In this document: positions 17,011-24,798 of the stretch, piece after piece
Layout: every line of letters starts with the position of its first letter
Numbering within the stretch: position 1 is the first letter of the stretch
Translations under genes and position numbers: made by a program
Source of the DNA: an uncultured Erysipelotrichaceae bacterium
GTDB lineage: Bacteria; Bacillota_I; Bacilli_A; Erysipelotrichales; Erysipelotrichaceae
Reading direction: 5' to 3'
Assembly: GCA_934725085.1 (NCBI GenBank)
Contig: CAKVAL010000008.1
Span: forward strand, 1-48,249
DNA: 48,249 nucleotides
Notes under the pieces: model-generated
Database searches by the model: none
The model's input: only the letters and a program-made list of their open reading frames with translations
Told to the model about the DNA's origin: nothing

Positions 17011-18287
17011 TATTGTTCCTTCTTATTTAAATCATCCAGTATTTCATCAAGTTCTTTAACAGAACCAGCTTCTTGTCTTCTGTACTTAGAACTAGGTCCA
17101 AGATTTGTACATTCATATTCTTTCAAGTGATATATGGCATATATTCTTTTTGTAAGAATCTCTAGCACCACATCTATCTTTACTCCTTTTCTAATGTATA
17201 TTAATTCTCCTGTTTCTTTATCTATTAAGCTATATACGTTATTTTCAAAATGAAACATAGAATTGTTTCCTATAACTCTTGTGAATTTCACGGAGAATAA
17301 GCGATTGTAGTTAAAGTTTTCATCGTATATTTCTTCAAATTCACTGTTAGGATCTATAGGCGTATAAGCGAATTTCTTATTGATGTAAGGAATATAGAAG
17401 TCATTAAACCAAACGTTAAGTTCATTGTAGTCTTTTATACCAAAACGATTAATGTCTACTGGCAGTCTTCTTTGAACTGTACCATTAGCTCTTTCTATGC
17501 GACCTTTGGCCTCAGCTGACATAGCGTATATTTGTTCTATACCAATTGATCTCATGATTTTTCTAAATATAGTATCGCCATCATCAGCTGCACTTTTAAG
17601 TATAGTATGTCTATCTGAATATACATATGATGGAATACCGTGTTTCTTAAGTATCAATTCAAACATCTTACAATAGCCAAATAAACATTCATGTCTAGTA
17701 AACCAACCAGCTAATAAATCTGTTGTTGCATCATCTACCGCTAGATGAAGAGCCCACATTTCACCATTTCCAAACCAATCATATGGTGTTCCATCAATTT
17801 GTATTAAATGTCCTTTTCTATCGCTTGGTTTCCTTAATAGATGAAGGTGTTCATTAGTATTCTTTTTAACTTTGTGTTTAATAGGAGAAACCCATTTCAT
17901 CTTATGAAAAAGATCAAGATAAAAGCCATAGCTTCTAACTTGTAGATGATACTTGATCACATCATCTTCGTATTTTTTGTTTAATACTATATCTTCCTCA
18001 TACACATCTTTGAACTGTGCTACACTAATCTTAGGATATAGCTCTTTAAATTTGACTATGTAGCTTATCTCATTATTACAGGCAGCATTATGAGAGGTGT
18101 GGCCTGTATTTTTATGTTTAGATAAGGTTTCAATATCTTCAGTAGCTAATTGCTTATACAGTTTCTTTAGATGTCCTTTACTATAACCAGTTTCCATTTC
18201 TAATTGTTTAAAGCTTGAGTTAAGTGTTCCATCCCTTTTCCGCTTTAATAGTCTCAATACATTTTCTTTACTTATCTTTGTATCCAT
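17010..18287 (-). CDS. DDE transposase, IS1202/ISNCY type
   Basis: This 425-residue protein has an N-terminal helix-turn-helix region (about 5-60) and an RNase H-fold integrase core. The probable catalytic triad is Asp165 (LIQIDGTPYDWF), Asp225 (YSDRHTIL) and Glu265 (GRIERANGTVQ). DDAT at 185-188 is also typical of this group. The start is the ATG at 18287, downstream of AAGGAGG in a leader that can fold over this site. An upstream in-frame ATG would extend the protein by 16 residues but lies before the binding site. The reading frame is intact, so the element may be active. Confidence 0.85.
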   Translation of the reverse strand: MDTKISKENVLRLLKRKRDGTLNSSFKQLEMETGYSKGHLKKLYKQLATEDIETLSKHKNTGHTSHNAACNNEISYIVKFKELYPKISVAQFKDVYEEDIVLNKKYEDDVIKYHLQVRSYGFYLDLFHKMKWVSPIKHKVKKNTNEHLHLLRKPSDRKGHLIQIDGTPYDWFGNGEMWALHLAVDDATTDLLAGWFTRHECLFGYCKMFELILKKHGIPSYVYSDRHTILKSAADDGDTIFRKIMRSIGIEQIYAMSAEAKGRIERANGTVQRRLPVDINRFGIKDYNELNVWFNDFYIPYINKKFAYTPIDPNSEFEEIYDENFNYNRLFSVKFTRVIGNNSMFHFENNVYSLIDKETGELIYIRKGVKIDVVLEILTKRIYAIYHLKEYECTNLGPSSKYRRQEAGSVKELDEILDDLNKKEQ

Positions 18288-18298
18288 ACATACAAAAA

Positions 18299-18325
18299 AC
18301 CTCCTTAAAATCATTATAAGAAGGT
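18299..18325 (-). promoter_or_regulatory. Hairpin sequestering the transposase ribosome binding site
   Basis: On the minus-strand transcript ACCUUCUUA pairs with UAAGGAGGU (9 bp, one G-U pair, 9-nt loop). The second arm is the Shine-Dalgarno sequence itself. Transcripts reading in from outside would be poorly translated. Confidence 0.6.
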
Positions 18326-18387
18326 CATATTTCAACTGGTATCATTTTAAAATGTGATAGTGGCATCAAAATCGCATGTTATTAACA

Positions 18388-18405
18388 ATAAGTTCTTTAT
18401 AAGGT
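18388..18405 (+). repeat. 18-bp target duplication, right copy
   Basis: Identical to 16923-16940. Its last base is the first T of the thrS -35 box. Confidence 0.8.
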
Positions 18406-18433
18406 TGACAACTAGATAACTAAGTCTTATCAT
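18405..18433 (+). promoter_or_regulatory. Promoter of the thrS leader
   Basis: TTGACA (18405-18410) and TATCAT (18428-18433) are 17 nt apart, directly beside the IS1202-like insertion. Confidence 0.8.
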
Positions 18434-18439
18434 TACAAA

Positions 18440-18626
18440 GTACAAAGATTAAGACACGATCTTATTATTGATGATATAGAGAGGCCATGGGTGGTGAAAA
18501 TGGTCCTAGATAATATGATTACTACTTATGAGTTCCACTAATACTGGACGTTACTCGCGTTAAGAGATTAAGTTAGAAAATAAGGTGGTACCGCGTTTGT
18601 TTACGCCCTTGTATCACCTTTTTTAT
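18440..18626 (+). promoter_or_regulatory. T-box riboswitch (threonine) of thrS
   Basis: The T-box core AAGGTGGTACCGCG (18582-18595) is followed by a terminator arm CACCTT and T run (18615-18624). The likely specifier is ACT (18521-18523, Thr) followed by A, in the same relation to a following ATGA motif as in the valS leader. The stem before the core (ACGTTACTCGCGTTAAGAG) is nearly identical to that of valS. Confidence 0.88.
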
Positions 18627-18640
18627 TTTAGGAGGTTACA

Positions 18641-20398
18641 ATGATTAACATTAAAGAGAACGAACACTTAAATACTTTGAACCACTCTTGTGCTCACTTA
18701 CTAGCTCAAGCGGTGTCTCATTTATACCCAAATGCTAAATTTTGGGTAGGTCCTGTAATTGAAGAGGGTTTCTATTATGATATCGATTTAGGAGATGATG
18801 TTATTAAGACTGAAGATCTTGAAAAGATTGAAAAGGAAATGAAGAAGATTGCCAAGGATGGTAAGCGTATTGTAAGACATGAAATTTCTAAGGAAGAGGC
18901 TTTAGAAATGTTCAAGGATGATCCATATAAGATTGATTTAATCAATAGAATGGATGAAAATGAAACAACTATTTCATGTTATACACAAGGTGATTTTACA
19001 GATTTATGTAGAGGACCTCATGTTGATACAGTTAAGGAATTAAAGAATTTTAAGTTAATTAAGCATTCTGGTGCTTATTGGAAAAATGATGCTAAGAATA
19101 AGATGCTTCAAAGAATTTATGGTGTATGTTTCGACAATAAGGAAGACTTAGAAGCTTACTTAAAGGAATTAGAAGAGGCTAAGGAAAGAGATCATCGTAA
19201 GATTGGTAAGGATTTAGAAATCTTTATGACTTCACCTTTAGTTGGTGCTGGTATGCCATTATGGTTACCAAATGGTTCGATTGTACGTAAACAACTTGAA
19301 AACTATATCTACAAGAAGGAACAAGCACTAGGCTATGACCATGTATATACTCCATGTGTTGGTACTAAGCAATTATATGTAACAAGTGGACACTGGGATC
19401 ACTATCAAAAGAATATGTTCCCACTAATGAAGGTTGATGATGAAGAATTCGTATTAAGACCAATGAATTGTCCTCACCACATGTTAGTTTATAAGAACAA
19501 GTTACATTCATATCGTGATCTTCCAGTTAGAATTGGTGAATTTGCCACTGACTTTAGATATGAAGCATCAGGTGCTGTTAAGGGTCTTGAAAGAGTTAGA
19601 TGCATGTGTCAAAATGATGCTCATTTATTCGTAACTCCTGAACAAATCGGTGAAGAATTCAAGAGGGTAGTAGCTTTAATTCTTGATGTTTATAAAGACT
19701 TCGGTATTAAAGACTATAAGTTTAGATTATCTTTAAGAGATAAGGAAGATAAAGAAAAATACTTTGATGATGATGAAATGTGGGATAATGCAGAGAATAA
19801 GCTAAGAGAAGTATTAAATGAATTAGGTGTTGAGTACTTTGAGGCTAAGGGCGAAGCTGCTTTCTATGGACCTAAGTTAGACGTAGAAGTTAAGCCTGCT
19901 GTAGGTCCTGAAGTTACACTATCAACTTGTCAATTAGACTTCTTATTGCCTCGTAGATTTGAACTAAACTATATTGATTCAAATGGTGAAAAACAAGTTC
20001 CAGTAGTAATCCACAGAGCAATCTTTGGTACTTTCGATAGATTTACTGCCTTCATTATTGAAGAAACAAAGGGTGCGTTCCCATTGTGGTTGGCTCCAAG
20101 TCAAATCGTAATTGTTCCAGTAAATAGTGAAATCCACACTGACTATGCATATAAGGTAAAGGAAGCATTAGCTAGTGAAGGATTTAGAGTGGAAGTAGAT
20201 GCTCGTAATGAAAAACTAGGTTATAGAATCAGAGAAGCACAACTTAAGAAGATTCCAGTAGAAATCGTTGTAGGTGATGGCGAAATCGCTGAAGGTAGTG
20301 TTAATATTAGAAGATTTGGTGTTCAAGGTAATACTTCAATGAAACTTGAAGACGCTATCGCTTTATTCAAAGACGAAGTTAAAAAGTTTACATGTTAA
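18641..20398 (+). CDS. thrS: Threonyl-tRNA synthetase lacking the N-terminal TGS domain
   Basis: This 585-residue class II enzyme charges tRNA-Thr. The second-additional (editing) domain begins almost at residue 10 (NHSCAHLLAQAV), continues with the DLCRGPH motif, and is followed by the catalytic core with zinc-binding MNCPHHM and a C-terminal anticodon-binding domain (QIVIVPVNSE onward). Usual bacterial ThrRS has about 640 residues because a TGS domain of about 60 residues comes first; here it is absent. AGGAGG lies directly before ATG 18641, so the short start is real and no upstream frame encodes TGS. The stop overlaps the following lipoprotein gene by 7 nt. Confidence 0.95.
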   Translation: MINIKENEHLNTLNHSCAHLLAQAVSHLYPNAKFWVGPVIEEGFYYDIDLGDDVIKTEDLEKIEKEMKKIAKDGKRIVRHEISKEEALEMFKDDPYKIDLINRMDENETTISCYTQGDFTDLCRGPHVDTVKELKNFKLIKHSGAYWKNDAKNKMLQRIYGVCFDNKEDLEAYLKELEEAKERDHRKIGKDLEIFMTSPLVGAGMPLWLPNGSIVRKQLENYIYKKEQALGYDHVYTPCVGTKQLYVTSGHWDHYQKNMFPLMKVDDEEFVLRPMNCPHHMLVYKNKLHSYRDLPVRIGEFATDFRYEASGAVKGLERVRCMCQNDAHLFVTPEQIGEEFKRVVALILDVYKDFGIKDYKFRLSLRDKEDKEKYFDDDEMWDNAENKLREVLNELGVEYFEAKGEAAFYGPKLDVEVKPAVGPEVTLSTCQLDFLLPRRFELNYIDSNGEKQVPVVIHRAIFGTFDRFTAFIIEETKGAFPLWLAPSQIVIVPVNSEIHTDYAYKVKEALASEGFRVEVDARNEKLGYRIREAQLKKIPVEIVVGDGEIAEGSVNIRRFGVQGNTSMKLEDAIALFKDEVKKFTC

Positions 20399-21288
20399 AG
20401 AAAGTAACATTAGTACTACTTCTATTACTTCTATGTGCTTGTAGACCAAGCGTTGTAGAAAATAGTAACGGTGATAATTTTAATATCTTATCTGTTGATC
20501 AATCAGCTTCATTATCGTTATTGTGTTTTAAAGAAGATGAACACAATATTGAGATTACTAGTGATGTGAATACTTTAAGTGAAGCCTTTGATAAGGATGA
20601 GAAAGATATTATAATTGCACCTGTTAATATAGGAGTTAAGAAGTGCCTTGAGAATGATAATTATAAATTATTAGCTATCTTAGCTCATTCTCATTACTAT
20701 ATTTGTTCTACTGATGAATCTTTCAATAAAGGTGATGTAGGAGTTTATGGCGAAAAAACGGTTCTAGGTGGTGTTTTAAATGCTCTGAATGCTAATCTTT
20801 CTAAATATAACTTTATCTATTATGATAGTGTTCAAGCCTTAAAAGATGACTTGAACAATGGTGTAATCAATTCAGCTGTTTTAAGCGAAATTGATTATAA
20901 TGATTTCAATAATTATCAAGATTTAAAATTTTATAAGATTGAAGAAATCGATAATGTCTATCAAAAAGAATATAGTTATAGTGATTTTCCTACCTATGGT
21001 ATGTTTATAAAGGATGATGTTCTTAAAAATAGACAAAATGATTTATCTAATTTTATTAGAATTGTTAGAACTAGTATTAATTCTTATAAGAATGATAAGA
21101 CAACATTTAATAAAGTTTTAGAGAATGCTGATTTGGAAAGACTAGGTTTTAATAATCCAAGCCTTATCTCTGAAAGCTATAATTACTGTGGTATCTGCTT
21201 CGAATATGCCATCGATGAATATGAAAGTCTAAAGACTCTATTGTCTTGTATGGATATCGAATTATCTGAAAAAGTAATCGTTCAATAA
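20392..21288 (+). CDS. Putative substrate-binding lipoprotein (NMT1/THI5-like)
   Basis: This 298-residue protein starts with MLKKV, a Leu-rich core and a lipobox LCAC, so Cys17 is probably lipidated. The rest resembles type 2 periplasmic-binding proteins of the NMT1/SsuA kind (IIIAPVNIG, then a second lobe ending near FIRIVRTSINSY). No permease or ATPase is nearby, so either it serves a distant transporter or it has another role. The start overlaps the thrS stop (ATGTTAA) and has no clear binding site, which suggests coupling to thrS. The family assignment is tentative; the lipoprotein assignment is firm. Confidence 0.6.
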   Translation: MLKKVTLVLLLLLLCACRPSVVENSNGDNFNILSVDQSASLSLLCFKEDEHNIEITSDVNTLSEAFDKDEKDIIIAPVNIGVKKCLENDNYKLLAILAHSHYYICSTDESFNKGDVGVYGEKTVLGGVLNALNANLSKYNFIYYDSVQALKDDLNNGVINSAVLSEIDYNDFNNYQDLKFYKIEEIDNVYQKEYSYSDFPTYGMFIKDDVLKNRQNDLSNFIRIVRTSINSYKNDKTTFNKVLENADLERLGFNNPSLISESYNYCGICFEYAIDEYESLKTLLSCMDIELSEKVIVQ

Positions 21289-21294
21289 GTAAAT

Positions 21295-21310
21295 AAGCCG
21301 ACAAATTTAA
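21295..21310 (+). terminator. Left half of a terminator split by the ISL3-like element
   Basis: AAGCCGAC (21295-21302) and the loop sequence AAATTTAA (21303-21310) are the left half. The matching arm GTCGGCTT with its T residues now lies at 22967-22976. Rejoined, the arms make a perfect 8-bp stem with an 11-nt loop: the terminator of the thrS-lipoprotein operon. Confidence 0.75.
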
Positions 21311-21328
21311 GGGAATTTAACCTAGACA

Positions 21329-21401
21329 GTGGTTCCCTCTATAACAGCTGAGTGGTTTGGTTATAACAAAATTGTGGTTTGACTATAACACTTGTGTGGT
21401 T
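21329..21401 (+). repeat. Subterminal tandem units, left end of the ISL3-like element
   Basis: GTGGTT occurs at 21329, 21352, 21374 and 21396 (spacing 23, 22 and 22 nt), with TATAAC at 21340, 21362 and 21384 between them. Spacing close to two helical turns suggests a row of protein-binding sites on one face of the DNA. Confidence 0.75.
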
Positions 21402-21468
21402 TTACAAGATATGGCTTTATAAAAGCGGGTATTAGCCCGCTGACTGTAAACCATATCTTTTCTTTTAC

Positions 21469-22776
21469 TTAAATTGAATAAGAATCATTCTTATTAATAC
21501 AATACATTAATCTGTTTCTAGTTCTTTTGAAATTAGATAATCCATTAGCGTTATACATCAATGATGCGATCTGTTTGTTTCTTGATTCGATGTATGAGTT
21601 ATTAATTCTTTTACCATCAACAATAATGAATGAATTAACTATTTCTTTCTTCCAATTAGCAAGCATTGAAGCAAACGCTTTATATTCTTTGATGTCACAA
21701 TTCTTAAAAGCCTCAATTTGTTTTTCAAGTTCGCTTTCTGCATTTTCTAAGGTACACGTCCTATTAAAGAGGATATAATCTTCTTTTAGTTCGTAGGCTT
21801 TCTTAATGTCTGGGAAGGCATCAAAGATCATATCTCTAATACCTCTATAATTAATGTATTGACCGATCCTCCTATTATATCTACCAACATTATCAAGGTT
21901 AGCATCAACACTTAATACTCCATCAAATTTAGTTAATAAGTATATGTATAAATCACTATCACAATTTCTTCTACATCTTTTTCTAACACTATCAAAAGCA
22001 TCATTTAAATTTTTTATCACGTGAAATTCATCGGCACAAATCACACTTTGATGAAAGTATAATTTGCATACTTCTCTATAGTAATCATTAAGGTCCATTG
22101 ATATATATTTAACTCTACTTAATTCGCTTTTGTGTGTTTTATCGTTATAGGTTCTATTCTTGATAGCTGAGAATTTGGATGTTAGATAATTCTTTCTTCT
22201 ATCAGGATAGATATCTATAAAGTCACCGGTTTGAAAGTCCATCATGATAAACATATATAAACCATTACTATCACTGTTTGGAAAGTAGTGTTCATCAATT
22301 GATAAAGCTTCTGGCATAACATGAGGTTTTATATTTACATGTTTATCAAAGATTCTTTGAACCTCAGTAGCTGCAACGTTATACCTATTGGCTACTTGGT
22401 TATAAGTAACATTAGTTCTCTTAAGATCTTTTAAGATATTGATTATAGTTTCAATTGTTAACTTATCATTTCTTTTAGCGAAAGGATTCGACTCTGAAAA
22501 AGTTAAATCACAATCCACACATTTATATCTTCTCTGTTTAAAGAAGATAACGCATGTTCTATTCGCAAATATTGAATGTGTAAGCTTCTTGGTGTTATAA
22601 CCGTGCACTTTGCCTGGCTTGCCACATGCAGGGCATACATCACTTTCTTTTCTTACTAGTTTAATGTTTAGTGTTAAATTTCCGTTTGAGTCATCAACAC
22701 AATCCAATGACTCGATATCTTTATCATCAACATTAAGCATGTTCATGATAAACTTGTTTTGGATATTATTATCCAT
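21469..22776 (-). CDS. ISL3-family transposase
   Basis: This 435-residue protein has an N-terminal zinc ribbon (CPACGK at about 34, CVDCDLTF at about 67), a helix-turn-helix region (TYNQVANRYN) and a DDE catalytic domain. Probable catalytic residues lie in LSIDEHYF, VICADEFHVIKNLNDAFD and NSYIESRNKQ. The start ATG 22776 follows AAAGGAG on the minus strand; upstream in-frame ATGs lie before this site. The frame is intact. Confidence 0.9.
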   Translation of the reverse strand: MDNNIQNKFIMNMLNVDDKDIESLDCVDDSNGNLTLNIKLVRKESDVCPACGKPGKVHGYNTKKLTHSIFANRTCVIFFKQRRYKCVDCDLTFSESNPFAKRNDKLTIETIINILKDLKRTNVTYNQVANRYNVAATEVQRIFDKHVNIKPHVMPEALSIDEHYFPNSDSNGLYMFIMMDFQTGDFIDIYPDRRKNYLTSKFSAIKNRTYNDKTHKSELSRVKYISMDLNDYYREVCKLYFHQSVICADEFHVIKNLNDAFDSVRKRCRRNCDSDLYIYLLTKFDGVLSVDANLDNVGRYNRRIGQYINYRGIRDMIFDAFPDIKKAYELKEDYILFNRTCTLENAESELEKQIEAFKNCDIKEYKAFASMLANWKKEIVNSFIIVDGKRINNSYIESRNKQIASLMYNANGLSNFKRTRNRLMYCINKNDSYSI

Positions 22777-22779
22777 TAT

Positions 22780-22837
22780 AAAAACTCCTTTCTTAAATTG
22801 GTTACAGTCAAATTCAATTATAAGATAAGGAGTTTTT
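22780..22837 (-). promoter_or_regulatory. Long hairpin sequestering the ISL3-like transposase ribosome binding site
   Basis: On the plus strand AAAAACTCCTTTCTTA (22780-22795) and TAAGATAAGGAGTTTTT (22821-22837) are complementary over 16 bp with a single bulged base. On the minus-strand transcript the 3' arm contains the AAAGGAG binding site of the transposase gene, which would be hidden in the stem. Confidence 0.7.
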
Positions 22838-22852
22838 AATTTTTCTATTATT

Positions 22853-22940
22853 GACCACTTAAATGTTATACAGAAACCACACAATCGTTATACTAGTGAC
22901 CACACCACTGATATAGTTAAAGGGGTAGCCACACCACTGA
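22853..22940 (-). repeat. Subterminal repeat units, right end of the ISL3-like element
   Basis: Read on the minus strand, GTGGTY-type units start opposite 22858, 22879 and 22902, with TATAAC opposite 22869 and 22891. The outermost part has a duplicated CAGTGGTGTGG motif. The units match those of the left end in inverse orientation. Confidence 0.65.
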
Positions 22941-22955
22941 GTAATTTATATTACT

Positions 22956-22976
22956 AAATTTAATAAGTCGGCTTTT
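22956..22976 (+). terminator. Right half of the split terminator with the second target-site copy
   Basis: AAATTTAA (22956-22963), TAA and the arm GTCGGCTT (22967-22974) with T residues complete the hairpin begun at 21295. Confidence 0.75.
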
Positions 22977-23000
22977 ATAAACTCTATTAATATTTATATT

Positions 23001-23030
23001 AAAAGGATGGTTTTTATATCCATCCTTCAT
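23001..23030 (-). terminator. Terminator of proS
   Basis: AAGGATGG (23003-23010) and CCATCCTT (23020-23027) form the stem. On the minus strand it is followed by TTTTAAT, just past the proS stop. Confidence 0.8.
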
Positions 23031-23033
23031 AAC

Positions 23034-24716
23034 TTATTTGTTAATTTCGTTTGTTAAGAATTCAATTGCTTCATCAATTGTAAGTTCTTGAACATCATCA
23101 CAACCACGCTTCTTTAATTCGACGATGCCTTCACCAATTCGCTTACCAACTGTAATACGATAAGGGATACCAATTAGTTCAGAGTCATTAAACTTGATAC
23201 CAGGTCTTTCGTTTCTATCATCTAGAATTGTTTCAACACCAGCTGCATTTAACTTATCATATAGTTCATTACCCTTAGCAACCTGTGTTTCATCTTTCAT
23301 TGACATGATAAGAACGATACAGTGATATGGAGCAATATTTAATGGCCATACAATACCTTTTTCATCATTGTTTTGTTCAACAACAGCAGCGATTGTTCTA
23401 CCAACGCCAATACCATAAGAACCCATCCAAACATCTTCTTGTTTGTTATCTTTATTTAAGTAAGATAGGTCAAGAGCCTTTGAATACTTAGTACCAAGCT
23501 TGAATGTATTACCAACTTCAATACCCTTAGTCATCTTAAGTGGCTTACCACATACTGGACAAATATCTCCTTCCATTACATTAGAGATATCCGCAACCAT
23601 CTCAGCTTTAATATCACTAGGATTAGCATTCATCAAGTGATAACCTTCTTTATTAGCACCACATACGAAGTTATGCATATTCATTACTTCATTATCAACA
23701 ATCATCTTAGCATTTAAGCCAATAGGCCCTGTAAAACCAGGTACTGCATTAGATGTTGCGATTAGGGCATCGTCCGCAAAGTTAACTTCATTACAGCCTA
23801 ATAACTTACAAACCTTAGTTTCATTTAATTCACGATCACCTCTAATGAATAAAGCAACTAGTTCATCCTTAATATTCATAAGTAAAGCTTTAACTGATTT
23901 TTTAGGATCAACATTTAAGAAAGTACATACTTCTTCAATTGACTTACAATCAGGTGTAGCTACTTCAGTTAACTCAAGTGGTGTTTCAAGAGATTCTTTA
24001 GTAACAAGTTGAGCTACTTCTTCATTACTAGAATAGCCACAATCACAATAGATAACACTATCTTCACCAACTGGTGTAATAGCTTGGAACTCTTCTGACA
24101 ACAAACCACCCATGATACCTGTATCAGCTTTTACAATACGATAATTAAGACCAATTTCATCAAATATTGCCTTATAAGCGTCAAACATTTTCTTATAAGC
24201 AACATCTAAGCCTTGTTCATCTCTGTCAAAAGAATAAGCATCTTTCATCACAAATTCTTTAACTCTAATTAGACCAAAACGAGCTCTAGGTTCATCACGG
24301 AACTTAGTTTGAATCTGATATAGGTTAAATGGCATGTCCTTATATGATCTAATCATTGACTTACTTGCAAAGGCAAATAATTCTTCATGAGTTGGACCTA
24401 GTACCATGTCCTTACCAGTACGATCTTTTAGCTTGAAGATAGAAGGGCCAAAACCTTGTAATCTTCCTGAATTTTCATAGTATTCACTGGCAATTAACGC
24501 TGGCATCTTGACTTCTTGGCTACCAGCATTGTTCATATGCTTTCTAATGATTTTTTCTACTTTATCTTGTACTCTTAATCCTAAAGGAAGCATCATATAA
24601 ATTCCGGCAGATGTTTTCTTGATATAACCGGCTTTTACAAGTAGATTTCCACTTTTTGAGTCTTCATCTCTTGCGTCTTCTCTTAATGTAAAAAAATAAG
24701 AATCTTTTAATTTCAT
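23034..24716 (-). CDS. proS: Prolyl-tRNA synthetase (bacterial type with editing domain)
   Basis: This 560-residue class II enzyme charges tRNA-Pro. The catalytic core carries the motif-2 region FRDEPRARFGLIRVKEF and motif 3 GIGVGRTIAAVVEQ. A YbaK/INS-type editing domain is inserted at about 230-380, and a C-terminal anticodon-binding domain follows. A CPVCGKP motif lies between editing and core. ATG 24716 is chosen because TTAGGAG precedes it on the minus strand. Unlike the other four synthetase genes here, I find no T-box in front of it: only about 80 nt separate it from divergent guaB. Confidence 0.96.
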   Translation of the reverse strand: MKLKDSYFFTLREDARDEDSKSGNLLVKAGYIKKTSAGIYMMLPLGLRVQDKVEKIIRKHMNNAGSQEVKMPALIASEYYENSGRLQGFGPSIFKLKDRTGKDMVLGPTHEELFAFASKSMIRSYKDMPFNLYQIQTKFRDEPRARFGLIRVKEFVMKDAYSFDRDEQGLDVAYKKMFDAYKAIFDEIGLNYRIVKADTGIMGGLLSEEFQAITPVGEDSVIYCDCGYSSNEEVAQLVTKESLETPLELTEVATPDCKSIEEVCTFLNVDPKKSVKALLMNIKDELVALFIRGDRELNETKVCKLLGCNEVNFADDALIATSNAVPGFTGPIGLNAKMIVDNEVMNMHNFVCGANKEGYHLMNANPSDIKAEMVADISNVMEGDICPVCGKPLKMTKGIEVGNTFKLGTKYSKALDLSYLNKDNKQEDVWMGSYGIGVGRTIAAVVEQNNDEKGIVWPLNIAPYHCIVLIMSMKDETQVAKGNELYDKLNAAGVETILDDRNERPGIKFNDSELIGIPYRITVGKRIGEGIVELKKRGCDDVQELTIDEAIEFLTNEINK

Positions 24717-24744
24717 GACGTAAACTCCTAACTTTAACAATTTT

Positions 24745-24776
24745 ATCATAGTTAGCCCCTAAAAATGTGGTATATT
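24745..24776. promoter_or_regulatory. Divergent promoter region of proS and guaB
   Basis: On the plus strand TGGTATATT (24768-24776) is an extended -10 element for guaB. On the minus strand TATGAT (24750-24745) is a probable -10 box for proS. Neither has a convincing -35 box. Confidence 0.45.
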
Positions 24777-24798
24777 ATATAAAAATAAAGGGGCAGGT

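Larger units (their letters stand above)
16941..18387 (-). mobile_element. IS1202/ISNCY-like insertion sequence, 1447 bp
   Basis: The element is bounded by an identical 18-bp direct repeat. Read inward from that repeat, the two ends align without gaps as imperfect 28-bp inverted repeats (17 of 28 identical), both starting GT and sharing TGATRCCACT. A further perfect 14-bp inverted repeat, TTAAAATGATACCA, occurs at 16953-16966 and, inverted, at 18337-18350, so the right end carries two copies of the motif. One DDE transposase is encoded on the minus strand. Long target duplications are a known trait of the IS1202 group. The insertion lies just upstream of the thrS promoter and leaves it intact. 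Confidence 0.8.
21311..22955 (-). mobile_element. ISL3-like insertion sequence, 1645 bp
   Basis: The element is flanked by the 8-bp duplication AAATTTAA (21303-21310 and 22956-22963), the size known for the ISL3 family. Read inward from the duplication, the ends align in register for 23 nt (16 identical) and share CAGTGGT. Further in, each end carries repeated GTGGTT/TATAAC units. One intact transposase is encoded on the minus strand. Confidence 0.85.

Noticed and set aside
23003..23027. Identical stems AAGGATGG/CCATCCTT in the liv leader and after proS
   Set aside because: Only the 8-bp arms match; loops and flanks differ, so this is convergent terminator sequence, not a dispersed repeat.
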